Shown one piece after another: positions 1-7,819 of a DNA stretch of 64,000 nucleotides; the stretch's first letter is position 1; each line of letters begins with the position of its first letter. The notes under the pieces were generated by a model, which did not search any database, was not told the DNA's origin, and saw only the letters and a list, made by a program, of their open reading frames with translations. The position numbers were made by a program, and so were the translations under genes. Origin of the DNA: Paenibacillus glycanilyticus NBRC 16618 (lineage in GTDB: Bacteria > Bacillota > Bacilli > Paenibacillales > Paenibacillaceae); assembly GCF_004000805.1 (NCBI RefSeq), contig NZ_BILY01000021.1, positions 1-64,000 of the forward strand. The letters run 5' to 3'.

Positions 1-96
1 CCAGGCGACGGCTCTGGCGAGCAGCCAGGCGACGGCTCTGGCGAGCAGCCAAGCGACGGCTCTGGCGAGCAACCAAGCGACGGCTCTGGCGACATA
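1..96 (+). repeat. 24-bp tandem repeat, four units
   Basis: Units at 1-24, 25-48, 49-72 and 73-96. The first two are identical; the third differs by two bases and the fourth also diverges at its last codons. Each unit encodes one octapeptide. The near-identity at DNA level points to recent slippage or recombination that adds or removes eight residues without a frameshift. The array probably continues to the left of the window. Confidence 0.9.
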
Positions 97-171
97 GAAA
101 TTTCCGATCCCAACTGTCCATACGAAGGCAGCTGTACCGGGGTTATTGTCCCTCCTGGTTACGGTGGCTAA
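1..171 (+). CDS. C-terminal end of a repeat-tailed protein (partial)
   Basis: An open frame enters from the left edge and stops with TAA at 169-171. It encodes 56 residues: four tandem octapeptides of the form PGDGSGEQ or PSDGSGEQ, then a non-repeated tail with two cysteines that ends in PPGYGG. Acidic Gly/Ser/Pro repeats of this kind are common as flexible spacers in secreted or surface proteins of Gram-positive bacteria, but the body of the protein lies outside the window and the function cannot be given. The frame is supported by the in-frame 24-bp repeat and the strong terminator directly after the stop. Confidence 0.75.
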   Translation, partial: PGDGSGEQPGDGSGEQPSDGSGEQPSDGSGDIEISDPNCPYEGSCTGVIVPPGYGG

Positions 172-211
172 AAAACAACGGTGCAGGAATTACTCTGCAC
201 CGTTGTTTTTT
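171..211. terminator. bidirectional terminator
   Basis: Near-perfect hairpin with arms AACAACGGTGCAG and CTGCACCGTTGTT around an 8-nt loop, with A and T runs on both sides. It can end the rightward gene stopping at 171 and the leftward gene ending at 210. Confidence 0.9.
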
Positions 212-575
212 ATCTATAATAAGACAGCACCCAGCATACGCCGTTCCGGTCGTTCACGATTGCCAGCAAACCGTTAAACGGGGCTTCGTACATCTCCGTA
301 TGAACGGTTCCGCTTTGCGCAAACTCCCCGTAGATGCGCCTGAATGCTTCTTCCTCGTCAATCTTAAGGAACACCCTGACATAGTCGCCCTTCATAAGCG
401 GCTTTGCAGCTTGAATATCCGCGAATTTAATCGTTGTTCCCTCCACAAGCAGATCCGCATTCAGAACGGTGTCTCCCTGCTGGCGCAAAATAACGACCTC
501 GCCGCCAAACACCTTTTGATAATACCGGATTTCCTCTTTACAGTTCTCCACCGCGATAAAAGGTTGAGCAATCAT
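210..575 (-). CDS. VOC/PhnB-like glyoxalase-fold protein
   Basis: A 121-residue protein of the vicinal-oxygen-chelate type, close in style to the PhnB/YxeI-like single-domain proteins: it opens with MIAQPFIAVENCKEEIRYYQ and has the usual FGGEV turn near residue 23 and a C-terminal VNDRNGVCWVL strand. These proteins are mostly of unknown substrate; some bind metal and act in detoxification or resistance. The start follows a GGGGAGG box. It lies 21 bp downstream of the MarR gene on the same strand, so the two are probably co-transcribed. Substrate unknown. Confidence 0.75.
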   Translation of the reverse strand: MIAQPFIAVENCKEEIRYYQKVFGGEVVILRQQGDTVLNADLLVEGTTIKFADIQAAKPLMKGDYVRVFLKIDEEEAFRRIYGEFAQSGTVHTEMYEAPFNGLLAIVNDRNGVCWVLSYYR

Positions 576-596
576 GGCTATTCATCCTCCCCAATT

Positions 597-1031
597 CTAA
601 TTGACTTGATCGGTCAAATTGTGTAACACATTCTTCAACAGCATTAACAATAAGCCGTACTCTTCATCGCTTATTCCTTTTCTGGTTTTGCTCTTTACCC
701 GATTTAAAGCCTCTTGGACGTGAGGGACTACTTCTTGCCCCTCTTTCGTCAAGTAAAGCAGATGGTAACGATTATCCGAAGGATCCGGCTCTCTCCGCAC
801 GTAACCCTCAGCCTCTAGCTTAGCGATCGCTTTTGCCGTTGTGGTCTTATCAATAAAAAGCTTCTCACTCAATCCTTTCTGCGTGGCCGGCTGCGCGTTT
901 GCTATTGCCATCAGAAATATATACTGCCCGCTCCCAATCCGATATGGAGCTAGTTCAGCCGAGATCAGCATTTGCATATGGCGGTAAATCGCCGAAATAT
1001 ATTGGCCATGAGATTCGGATTGTCCGTTCAA
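597..1031 (-). CDS. MarR family transcriptional regulator
   Basis: A 144-residue winged-helix regulator. The central part (about residues 48-98) shows the MarR layout: a helix-turn-helix with QKGLSEKLFIDKTTTAKAIA, then the wing with GYVRREPDPSDNRYHLLYLT. It starts at TTG, placed 8 nt after AAGGAGG. MarR proteins usually repress their own operon and respond to small phenolic or oxidising ligands. Two copies of a 23-bp sequence directly upstream are good operator candidates. The likely target is its own operon with the downstream glyoxalase-fold gene. Ligand unknown. Confidence 0.85.
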   Translation of the reverse strand: MNGQSESHGQYISAIYRHMQMLISAELAPYRIGSGQYIFLMAIANAQPATQKGLSEKLFIDKTTTAKAIAKLEAEGYVRREPDPSDNRYHLLYLTKEGQEVVPHVQEALNRVKSKTRKGISDEEYGLLLMLLKNVLHNLTDQVN

Positions 1032-1051
1032 TTAAATGTCCTCCTTGCTAA

Positions 1052-1116
1052 TAGAATGTTATTGCAACTAATTTATTTACATCATATGCTAATTAGAATG
1101 TTATTGCAACTAATTT
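1052..1116. promoter_or_regulatory. two direct 23-bp repeats, candidate MarR operators
   Basis: The same 23-bp sequence occurs at 1052-1074 and 1094-1116, start to start 42 bp (about four helical turns). Its core TTGCAA is palindromic. The repeats lie between the TTG start of the MarR gene and the 3' end of the next gene, where the regulator promoter should be. Binding by this MarR is inferred. Confidence 0.55.
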
Positions 1117-1138
1117 CAAAAAAAATAAGAAGAAGCCT

Positions 1139-1900
1139 TTACAGCCTCTTCCGTCTACCGCGAAACAGCGTATACACAGCAAGCACAGCAATCAGTGTGG
1201 CCAGTGAATAGGCCGTCCACGCAATAACGGGATGCTTCCCACCATTATTGACACCTATAGCCACAAAAGCCCAGACAAACACCGCCATAAAAGCCCCGTC
1301 TCGATACTTTCCACCGACCCATATACAGAGCAGCGCCGCAACAAGCAGCATGATTACGGTCCATGCCTCTTCAGACAGGCCCAATCGGTTCCAATCGGAA
1401 GCGTAAAGTGCCACGGATACGTTTACGATACTAGCCACGCAGATCCATCCCAGATACAGGCTGAACGGCAGCAGCACCCACAGCCGTTCGGCTCGCGTCA
1501 AGGAACGAATGGTTTTCTGCCGGACGCTCGTATAAATAAGAATCAGAGCCAGCAGCAAAGCAAACATGATCGTTACGCTGCTTGCCAGCTTCTCAAGATG
1601 CCAGAGAACTAGCCATGCCGCGTTAAACAAACAGCTTAGGAAAAAATATATTCCGATTGCGTTTATGGCCGAACTTGCCTTGCCCTTTGCCGTAAAGGAA
1701 AACCATACAAAACCAATGAGCAAGGCGTATATAACCGTCCATATTCCAAATGCATACCCGGCAGGTTGGATCAGAACGGGATACCGCGCTGCAATCTCAC
1801 CTGTCGTTTGGCCTCCAATCGGGATAGTTTCCGCGAGATAATTCATAATAAGTACGAGGACTAGCCCAGCAGCGTTTAACCAACGCAGAATAAGCTTCAT
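1139..1900 (-). CDS. TspO/MBR-like tryptophan-rich membrane protein
   Basis: A 253-residue, very hydrophobic protein with about seven predicted membrane segments. The region QPAGYAFGIWTVIYALLIGF (about residues 45-64) and the many tryptophans resemble the tryptophan-rich sensory (TspO/MBR) superfamily, but the protein is longer than classic TspO (about 160 residues) and belongs to the extended Bacillales group. TspO proteins bind porphyrins and act in stress responses; that role is not shown here. ATG start with a weak GGGTGAT box. Transcribed toward the MarR gene but separated by its operator repeats. Confidence 0.55.
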   Translation of the reverse strand: MKLILRWLNAAGLVLVLIMNYLAETIPIGGQTTGEIAARYPVLIQPAGYAFGIWTVIYALLIGFVWFSFTAKGKASSAINAIGIYFFLSCLFNAAWLVLWHLEKLASSVTIMFALLLALILIYTSVRQKTIRSLTRAERLWVLLPFSLYLGWICVASIVNVSVALYASDWNRLGLSEEAWTVIMLLVAALLCIWVGGKYRDGAFMAVFVWAFVAIGVNNGGKHPVIAWTAYSLATLIAVLAVYTLFRGRRKRL

Positions 1901-2000
1901 TCCCTATCACCCGCTTTAACAAAAATGAATATACACCATATTATTGGACATCCCGTCGTATTATTAATCGAATTTGCCTGTTTAGCGCCTCCCCATCCTT

Positions 2001-2045
2001 TTGAGAACGATCAGTAAAAAATAATTCTTTACCGATCGTTCTCAA
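2001..2045. promoter_or_regulatory. inverted pair of TetR operators
   Basis: Two copies of TTGAGAACGATC, one at 2001-2012 and one inverted at 2034-2045, form a perfect 12-bp inverted repeat. With flanks, each site reads TTGAGAACGATCRGTAAA. The same core, GAACGATCATTC, lies in front of the SDR gene at 2676-2691. The TetR regulator that starts at 2083 is the obvious binder. Confidence 0.75.
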
Positions 2046-2082
2046 TATGATAAGCTGTGTTCAGAAAGGAGGCAGTGAACAT

Positions 2083-2658
2083 TTGGCCAGAAGCAAAGAA
2101 TTTGACGTAGATGCCGTCCTGCTGAAGGCAATGAAGCTGTTCTGGACGCAAGGCTACGAGAAGACCTCCATGCAGGATCTCGTTGAGCATATGGGCATTC
2201 ACAGAAGAAGCATTTACGATACGTTTGGCGATAAACATGCCTTATATTTAATGGCCTTAAAACGTTACAGCGACACCGTCTGGAGCTCCATTGAACAACG
2301 GGCGCAGTCCTCCTTGTCCGCAAAAACCGCCATCCGTTCCGTCATGGAGGCCGCTATCGCTCAGAGTGAGGAACGGCCAAAAGGCTGCCTGATGGTCAAT
2401 ACCGCCGTGGAGCTGGCCATGCACGATCCCGAGCTTGAAACCTGCGTTAACCAAAGCTGGTCCGGCACGGAAGAGCTTTTTCGCAAGCTGATTATAAAAG
2501 GCCAACAAGCCGGGGAGCTGTCAGCCTCGCTAGATCCGGAGCTGCTAGCCCCTTACCTCAACAATGCGCTTATCGGGCTGCGGGTTATGGTAAAGACGCA
2601 AAACCATACAGAGAAATTACAACAGGTTATTGCTACAACGATGTCTATTTTAGACTAA
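2083..2658 (+). CDS. TetR/AcrR family transcriptional regulator
   Basis: A 191-residue repressor with an N-terminal helix-turn-helix (about residues 8-55, containing GYEKTSMQDLVEHMGIHRRS and IYDTFGDKHALY) and a ligand-binding helical domain. I place the start at the TTG at 2083, which follows AAAGGAGG with a 10-nt gap; the upstream ATG at 2047 lies inside the operator region and has no ribosome site. Shared operators in front of this gene and of the downstream SDR gene indicate autoregulation and control of the SDR. Inducer unknown. Confidence 0.85.
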   Translation: MARSKEFDVDAVLLKAMKLFWTQGYEKTSMQDLVEHMGIHRRSIYDTFGDKHALYLMALKRYSDTVWSSIEQRAQSSLSAKTAIRSVMEAAIAQSEERPKGCLMVNTAVELAMHDPELETCVNQSWSGTEELFRKLIIKGQQAGELSASLDPELLAPYLNNALIGLRVMVKTQNHTEKLQQVIATTMSILD

Positions 2659-2675
2659 ATTTTTTTGAATATTTT

Positions 2676-2691
2676 AGAACGATCATTCTCA
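2676..2691. promoter_or_regulatory. TetR operator of the SDR gene
   Basis: AGAACGATCATTCTCA is a near palindrome sharing GAACGATC and TTCTCA with the two sites at 2001-2045. It lies 37 bp before the SDR start codon, where a repressor would block the promoter. Confidence 0.65.
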
Positions 2692-2727
2692 AAATAAGAG
2701 ATAAAATAAAAAGGAGCAGTGATTGCA

Positions 2728-3501
2728 ATGGCAAGACTAAACGGTAAAGTAGCTTTAATTACAGGCGGCAACAGCGGTATCGGGTTAGCAACAGCGAAAC
2801 GGTTTGTTCAGGAAGGCGCTAAGGTTGTCATTACGGGACGCAATCAAGAATCTTTAACGGCTGCGGTAAATGAGCTTGGCGCAGAAAATGCCGTTGCCGT
2901 ACAGGCGGAAGCGGCGGATCCGGCTGGCTCGGAAAAAGCGGTAGCGGCAGCAATCGAACGCTTTGGCAAGCTGGACATCGTCTTCGCGAATGCGGGTATT
3001 TCCGGCGGCACTCCGCTTGGCGATACGAAGCTGGAAGACTTCGAACAGATTCTGAAGGTAAACGTAACCGGCGTCTTCTTCACGGTGCAGGCTGCAGTAC
3101 CGCATTTGCAAGCAGGCGCCTCCGTTATTCTTGTCGGCTCGGTGCTTGCCACTACGGGCGGAGTAACCCGGGCAGCTTACGCCGCGAGCAAAGGGGCCGT
3201 TACCAGCATGGCCAGAGTATTCGCCTCCGAGCTGTCCCCACGCGGCATCCGCGTGAACACGGTTGTGCCCGGTGCTACAAAAACCCCGATCTGGAAAGCT
3301 ACCGAGCCGGAGCAAATAGCGAAGCTGGAAGCCGGTCTCTCCCGCTCTATTCCGCTTAACCGGCTTGGCGAGCCTGACGAGATTGCCAATGCCGTGCTCT
3401 TCCTCGCTTCGGACGAATCCTCCTTCGTTCAGGCTGCCCAGCTTCAAGTCGACGGCGGTGCTGACGGAGCTCCGTTAGGCGCTCCTATCTACCGTCAATA
3501 A
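2728..3501 (+). CDS. SDR family NAD(P)-dependent oxidoreductase
   Basis: A 257-residue classical short-chain dehydrogenase. Visible motifs: the cofactor-binding TGGNSGIG at residues 12-19, NAG in the fourth strand region, catalytic Ser138, and YAASK giving Tyr151 and Lys155. The C-terminus carries the typical FLASDESSFV and VDGG segments. The ATG at 2728 follows AAGGAG at 2711; a GTG at 2719 is too close to that box. The gene is the apparent target of the TetR regulator upstream. The substrate, probably a small alcohol, aldehyde or ketone, cannot be told from sequence. Confidence 0.9.
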   Translation: MARLNGKVALITGGNSGIGLATAKRFVQEGAKVVITGRNQESLTAAVNELGAENAVAVQAEAADPAGSEKAVAAAIERFGKLDIVFANAGISGGTPLGDTKLEDFEQILKVNVTGVFFTVQAAVPHLQAGASVILVGSVLATTGGVTRAAYAASKGAVTSMARVFASELSPRGIRVNTVVPGATKTPIWKATEPEQIAKLEAGLSRSIPLNRLGEPDEIANAVLFLASDESSFVQAAQLQVDGGADGAPLGAPIYRQ

Positions 3502-3514
3502 CATTCTTGCCCAC

Positions 3515-3562
3515 AAAGCCGTTTCTGATGAAGGCATTGCCTTCCCGGGGACGGCTTTTTCC
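3515..3562. terminator. terminator between convergent genes
   Basis: Outer stem AAAGCCGT/ACGGCTTT with an inner GAAGGCA/TGCCTTC stem, followed by TTTTT. It lies between the SDR and LysR genes, which converge here. Confidence 0.75.
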
Positions 3563-3564
3563 AT

Positions 3565-4425
3565 TTAAGCCAGGCCCGCACGCACCCAGTCCATAAAGGC
3601 CGCCGCAGCCGGACGAAGCTGCTTCCCCTTCAGATGGATAAATCCCTGATGAACGGGTTCCGGCACAGGGAAATCGAGTGCGATCAGCTTCCCTGCCCGC
3701 AGCTCTTCCTCTACGTTCACCTTCGGCAATAACGATATCCCAAAGCCCGACTGAACCATACGTTTAATCAATTCCACGCTTGGGAAGCTTCTGCGGTCAT
3801 GCAAGGCATATCCCGCTTCGCGGAGAGACGATTCCCCAAGCTCGTGGTATAGGCAGGCATTCCCGTAGCTGATATATACCTGCTTTCCGCCTCCCTTGCC
3901 TTCCGGCGCCCCCACCCATACCAATTCCTCAATGGCCAGCGGGACAAATTCGAGACCGTCATGCCCGGGGTCACGGGGAACAAGGCCCAGATCATCCTTC
4001 TGCTCAAGGACCCTGCCGCACATATCCTCCATAAAGCCGGTCGAGAGCCGCAGTTCAACCTCGGGATAATGCTCGGCGTAAGAAGCAAGCAGCTCGGGCA
4101 GTCTTGTCACGCAATACGCCTCTAGAGCACGGACCTTCAGCACCCCTCGCGGCTGCTCCGTGCGTAGCAAATCCTCTTCCAGCGCCTCGCTTAGAGCAGC
4201 AAATTGCCTTGCAAACCGGGCCAGCGCGACCCCTGCTTCCGTAGGCTCAACTCCTCTTGGCAGCCGGTCAAACAGCTTCTTACCGCTTGCCTTCTCCAGC
4301 TGCGCGATATGAGTCGTCACGGTAGACTGCACGTAACCCAATTTATCGGCTGCCCGGCTGAAGTTCTTCTCCTCCATTACCGTCAGGAAAGTACGGAGCG
4401 ATCTTCCGTCCCATTGATCCAGCAT
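3565..4425 (-). CDS. LysR family transcriptional regulator
   Basis: A 286-residue LysR-type regulator. Residues 1-60 form the winged helix-turn-helix (FLTVMEEKNFSRAADKLGYV, then STVTTHIAQLEKASGKKLFD); the rest is a periplasmic-binding-protein-like effector domain. Divergent from the HPP membrane protein gene, with an AT-rich gap of about 120 bp that contains TTCGAAATGATATTCATCAT-type sequence where a LysR box would lie. By the usual LysR arrangement it probably controls the divergent gene. Effector unknown. Confidence 0.88.
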   Translation of the reverse strand: MLDQWDGRSLRTFLTVMEEKNFSRAADKLGYVQSTVTTHIAQLEKASGKKLFDRLPRGVEPTEAGVALARFARQFAALSEALEEDLLRTEQPRGVLKVRALEAYCVTRLPELLASYAEHYPEVELRLSTGFMEDMCGRVLEQKDDLGLVPRDPGHDGLEFVPLAIEELVWVGAPEGKGGGKQVYISYGNACLYHELGESSLREAGYALHDRRSFPSVELIKRMVQSGFGISLLPKVNVEEELRAGKLIALDFPVPEPVHQGFIHLKGKQLRPAAAAFMDWVRAGLA

Positions 4426-4545
4426 GATATCCCGCCTTTCAGGTATTTAATTTCGAAATGATATTCATCATATATATTCATTTTTCAAATGGTTAAGCAC
4501 ATGATACCATCGAAGCAATCGATCGTAAAGGAGAGCTGGTGCTTC

Positions 4546-5028
4546 ATGATTAACCGTTTAATCCGCTTCTTATGGCCGGCCATAGGCGCTTTCGCCGCCG
4601 TCCTGCTCTTATTCCTGTTTGAAAACGCGACAGGTCTGGCGCTGTTAATGGCCCCGTTCGGTGCCTCCTGCGTTATCGTATTCGCCCTTCCGGACAGTCC
4701 GCTGGCAAAGCCCCGCAATGTGGCCGGAGGCCACGTAATCAGCACAATCACCGGGCTGGCATTTCTGCATGTATTTGGCCAGCATGCCTGGACCTTGGCT
4801 GCGGCGGTTGCGCTGTCGATCGTGCTTATGCAAGTAACGAAGACCCTTCATCCGCCGGCAGGCGCGGATCCGCTGGTCGTGATTCTCGCCGGAGCAGGCT
4901 GGTCCTTCCTGCTTACGCCCGTACTTGCCGGAGCCTTGCTTCTTGTCGGAATAAGCGCCGCATACCGGTTTATTCAACAACCTTCCCGAACTCAGCAGCC
5001 CAAAGAAGCGAGCGCTAATTCCAAATAA
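4546..5028 (+). CDS. HPP family integral membrane protein
   Basis: A 160-residue protein with four to five membrane segments. It contains the family signature TLHPPAGADPL near the middle (about residues 104-114) and the conserved MAPFGASCV segment near residue 40. HPP proteins include chloroplast nitrite transporters; most bacterial members are uncharacterised. I start at the ATG at 4546, which follows AAAGGAG, rather than the upstream in-frame ATG at 4489, which would add a polar extension before the first membrane helix. Divergent from the LysR gene, its likely regulator. Confidence 0.8.
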   Translation: MINRLIRFLWPAIGAFAAVLLLFLFENATGLALLMAPFGASCVIVFALPDSPLAKPRNVAGGHVISTITGLAFLHVFGQHAWTLAAAVALSIVLMQVTKTLHPPAGADPLVVILAGAGWSFLLTPVLAGALLLVGISAAYRFIQQPSRTQQPKEASANSK

Positions 5029-5136
5029 TGGTTGAAACCTCTTATGCGGTAATCGCGTAAAACATGTAAAGCCTGCTTCACGCATAAGCTTGGTAAAGGC
5101 AGAGCAGAATCTATTCGTTAAGGGGGGGCGTCATTC

Positions 5137-5499
5137 ATGAAAACATACCGTTTCACCGGTCGTCTGACGCTGCTTCTCTTCCTGCTTGGCGCCTTTGTTC
5201 TGTTCAGCATGCCAACGATGATGCTTGGCAACGGCCATTTCGACGTATCGAAATCCAGCCGCACGCATATCGAGCACAGCCTGCCGAACAGCATGAAGGC
5301 CATTAAGCGCGTAACGATATCCCCTGCCTCCAAGCTTTTTGCCATGCTTGCGCTGCTGGCTGTTATCTACAGCTGGGTCAGCTACCCCCGCCGGTTTTTC
5401 CTGGCGAAGCGCGTTTTCTTACTCCCCTTCTTATTCCTGGAGCGGCTCAAACGCCTGCTCATGCCCCTCAAGCTGACGACTTCCTATCCCATCGTTTAA
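5137..5499 (+). CDS. small two-helix membrane protein upstream of khtTU
   Basis: A 120-residue protein with one N-terminal membrane helix (about residues 8-30), a polar middle with several basic and His residues, and a second helix (about 68-84), ending in a basic and hydrophobic tail. The start follows a GGGGGGGCG box. It precedes khtT by 107 bp on the same strand. In B. subtilis the antiporter operon is khtSTU and KhtS is also a small protein, so this could fill that position; I cannot show homology. Otherwise a hypothetical protein. Confidence 0.6.
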   Translation: MKTYRFTGRLTLLLFLLGAFVLFSMPTMMLGNGHFDVSKSSRTHIEHSLPNSMKAIKRVTISPASKLFAMLALLAVIYSWVSYPRRFFLAKRVFLLPFLFLERLKRLLMPLKLTTSYPIV

Positions 5500-5606
5500 G
5501 GACCATCCAACTCTCTTCCGTTCTTCTATATGCGGAGGTCTGATTTGTGCTGTCCATTTAAACAGAGGAATAGAATTTCGATCATACTCGAGGAGGTACT
5601 TCCCTT

Positions 5607-6101
5607 ATGAATATCCGTGAAATCGATCTGCCCGGCATCGGGCGAAAATTTCAGATGAACACCCGCAGCGGCGACCAGCTGGTTATTATCGTGCACAACG
5701 ACGGCCGCAGAGAATGCTATCACTTTCATCACGAAAATCCGGAGAGCAGCATCTCCATGATCACGCTTGATGACGACGAAGCCCGCATGGCTGCCGCGAT
5801 GATCGGCGGGATGACGTATAAACCCAAAATGCTGGAGACCATCGAGGTCGCTCTCGACGAGCTTATTATCGAGTGGTACAAACTCGAGTCCCATTATGCC
5901 TGCATCGGAAAGACAATCGGAGAGCTTAACATCCGCAAAAATACGGGCACGACCGTTATCGCTCTGCTCGCCGCCAATCACGCCAAGCAGATTAATCCCG
6001 GTCCCGAGGTTGTTCTGGCTGCCGATCATACGATCGTAGTTGCCGGCGAACGCGCTCAGCATAAAGAATTGAAAAAAATCCTCATGAATGGATGTGATTA
6101 A
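5607..6101 (+). CDS. khtT: K+/H+ antiporter regulatory subunit KhtT
   Basis: A 164-residue soluble protein. The N-terminal half ([20 protein letters not shown]) is typical of KhtT/YhaT, and the C-terminal half (about residues 75-160) is a TrkA-C/RCK-C domain ([33 protein letters not shown]). KhtT gates the KhtU antiporter and in B. subtilis responds to pH and to c-di-AMP. The stop overlaps the region of the next start: TAA at 6099-6101 and khtU ATG at 6105, indicating translational coupling. Confidence 0.88.
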   Translation: MNIREIDLPGIGRKFQMNTRSGDQLVIIVHNDGRRECYHFHHENPESSISMITLDDDEARMAAAMIGGMTYKPKMLETIEVALDELIIEWYKLESHYACIGKTIGELNIRKNTGTTVIALLAANHAKQINPGPEVVLAADHTIVVAGERAQHKELKKILMNGCD

Positions 6102-6104
6102 TGG

Positions 6105-7322
6105 ATGGATCACATCATACTCGAGGTTGGCCTCGCGATTGCGTTAATCGCAGTGGCTGGTTTGCTGTCGGCAAAAATCCGTTTTTCCGTCATTCCGTTC
6201 TATATCCTGATCGGGATGGCCGTTGGTCCCCACTCGGTGGAATTCTGGCATTTCGACTTCCGTTTCATCGAGAGCGCCCCGCTTATCGAGTTTATGGGCA
6301 GGCTAGGCGTCCTGTTCCTGCTCTTCTATCTCGGACTGGAGTTCTCCGTTGGACGTCTGATCAAATCCGGCCGCTCCATCGCGGTCGGCGGCACCATCTA
6401 TATCGCCATTAACTTCACCCTAGGCCTCCTGTTCGGGTGGCTGAGCGGCTTTCCGTTTCAGGAGACGCTTGTTATTGCCGGGATAACCACGATCTCCTCG
6501 AGCGCCATTGTCGCCAAGGTACTGGTTGACTTGAAGCGTACGGCTAATCCGGAGACGGAGATGATACTTGGCATTATCATGTTCGAGGATGTCTTCCTCG
6601 CCGTTTATATTTCCATTTTGTCCGGCCTTATCTTAAGCGGTTCGACCTCGATTGGCGGCATTATCCTATCCACGGTTATCGCGCTGGTCTTTATGCTTGC
6701 TCTTCTTACCCTCGGCCGCAAAGCGGCACCTATGCTGAATAAGCTCCTGAATATCCGGTCCAATGAGCTGTTTGCGCTTGTTATCTTCGCCGGGCTGTTC
6801 CTGGTGGCGGGTCTCTCCGAAACGATCCATGTCGCCGAAGCGATTGGCGCTTTACTGTTCGGCCTTGTGCTGGCCGAGACCGAGCATATGAAGCGGATTG
6901 AGAAGCTGATCCTCCCCTTCCGGGATTTCTTCGGCGCCGTCTTCTTCTTCAGCTTTGGCTTGACGATCGATCCAACGGCCCTAGGCGGTGCCGTATGGCT
7001 GTCGCTGGCTGCCGTTGCCGTTACGCTGATCGGAAATCTGACGGCAGGCATGCTTGCCGGACGAAGCGCGGGCTTGTCCCCCAAAGCCTCGGTTAATATC
7101 GGATTGACCATCGTATCGCGCGGAGAGTTCTCCATCATTATGGCGAATATGGCGAAAGCCGGTGCCCTGATGGCTGTCATTCAGCCGTTTGCCGCCCTGT
7201 ATGTCCTGATTCTGGCCATCCTGGGGCCGCTCCTTACGAAAGAAAACAAGCTTATATATCATCTGTTGAACCGACTGTTCCGTTGGGACCGCAAGCAGAC
7301 AAGTACGTCGCATTCGAAATAA
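6105..7322 (+). CDS. khtU: CPA2 family cation:proton antiporter KhtU
   Basis: A 405-residue membrane protein with about 12 helices and the Na+/H+ exchanger domain of the CPA2 (KefB/KhtU) family. Conserved stretches include FLLFYLGLEFSVGRL near residue 72, ISSSAIVAKVLVDL near 130 and a FFFSFGLTIDP segment near 284. It exports K+ in exchange for protons, with KhtT as the regulatory subunit. I take the ATG at 6105 (MDHIILEVG); the overlapping ATG at 6101 is in another frame. A terminator follows at 7337. Confidence 0.9.
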   Translation: MDHIILEVGLAIALIAVAGLLSAKIRFSVIPFYILIGMAVGPHSVEFWHFDFRFIESAPLIEFMGRLGVLFLLFYLGLEFSVGRLIKSGRSIAVGGTIYIAINFTLGLLFGWLSGFPFQETLVIAGITTISSSAIVAKVLVDLKRTANPETEMILGIIMFEDVFLAVYISILSGLILSGSTSIGGIILSTVIALVFMLALLTLGRKAAPMLNKLLNIRSNELFALVIFAGLFLVAGLSETIHVAEAIGALLFGLVLAETEHMKRIEKLILPFRDFFGAVFFFSFGLTIDPTALGGAVWLSLAAVAVTLIGNLTAGMLAGRSAGLSPKASVNIGLTIVSRGEFSIIMANMAKAGALMAVIQPFAALYVLILAILGPLLTKENKLIYHLLNRLFRWDRKQTSTSHSK

Positions 7323-7336
7323 AATAGACACAACGA

Positions 7337-7371
7337 GAAAGCCGTGTTCCAACTTGGAGCACGGCTTTCTT
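7337..7371 (+). terminator. terminator after khtU
   Basis: Stem GAAAGCCGTG/CACGGCTTTC with a short loop, followed by TTG. It lies 15 bp after the khtU stop. Confidence 0.8.
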
Positions 7372-7482
7372 GCGCATGATTTTGGCGCACGGAAGTAGGC
7401 TTTTATACAAGCGATGGAACATGAACCTACGTAACATAAGTACGAAGTAGACAGTCATTCAGCGATAAGGAGTGGAACAAGT

Positions 7483-7740
7483 ATGACGACAAGACAATTT
7501 TTACAGGCTCCTCCACCCTATGTCCCTCCAAAGCCTGCTGTTTCCTACGTCATCGACTGCATAAATAATTATACCTATGTTTGGCTTCGTAACGGCGAGC
7601 AGTTCTGGTATTATCCAACAAGCGTTGAATCCTTCGGAATATCCGGCTTTAGATGGAATGGCTATACGTGGCTCTATTACGGCATAGATCCCAGACTTGT
7701 TGAAGCGGTCTCCTGCCCTCCTATACCTACCCTATTTTAA
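7483..7740 (+). CDS. small aromatic-rich hypothetical protein
   Basis: An 85-residue protein with an unusual number of Tyr and Trp residues: CINNYTYVWLRNGEQFWYYP and GFRWNGYTWLYYGIDPR. It has one cysteine near the middle and one near the end, no signal peptide and no long membrane helix. The start follows AAGGAG with a 9-nt gap. Short proteins of this look are widespread in Bacillales, but I do not know a function. It ends 79 bp before the sulfatase start on the same strand. Confidence 0.65.
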   Translation: MTTRQFLQAPPPYVPPKPAVSYVIDCINNYTYVWLRNGEQFWYYPTSVESFGISGFRWNGYTWLYYGIDPRLVEAVSCPPIPTLF

Positions 7741-7819
7741 GAAGAACCCGCTTCATTCTAGGCAGCTCCGGGGCCGCATACGTTGTAGCAATAACGAATG
7801 CTGGAGAGGTGTTGCTCCT

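Noticed and set aside
1-96. Short tandem repeats that might be taken for a CRISPR array
   Set aside because: Units are contiguous with no spacers and stay in frame within a coding sequence.
5029-5136. CTTATGCG/CGCATAAG inverted repeat between the HPP gene and the small membrane protein
   Set aside because: Arms are short, the loop is over 30 nt and no U-run follows, so a terminator is not supported.
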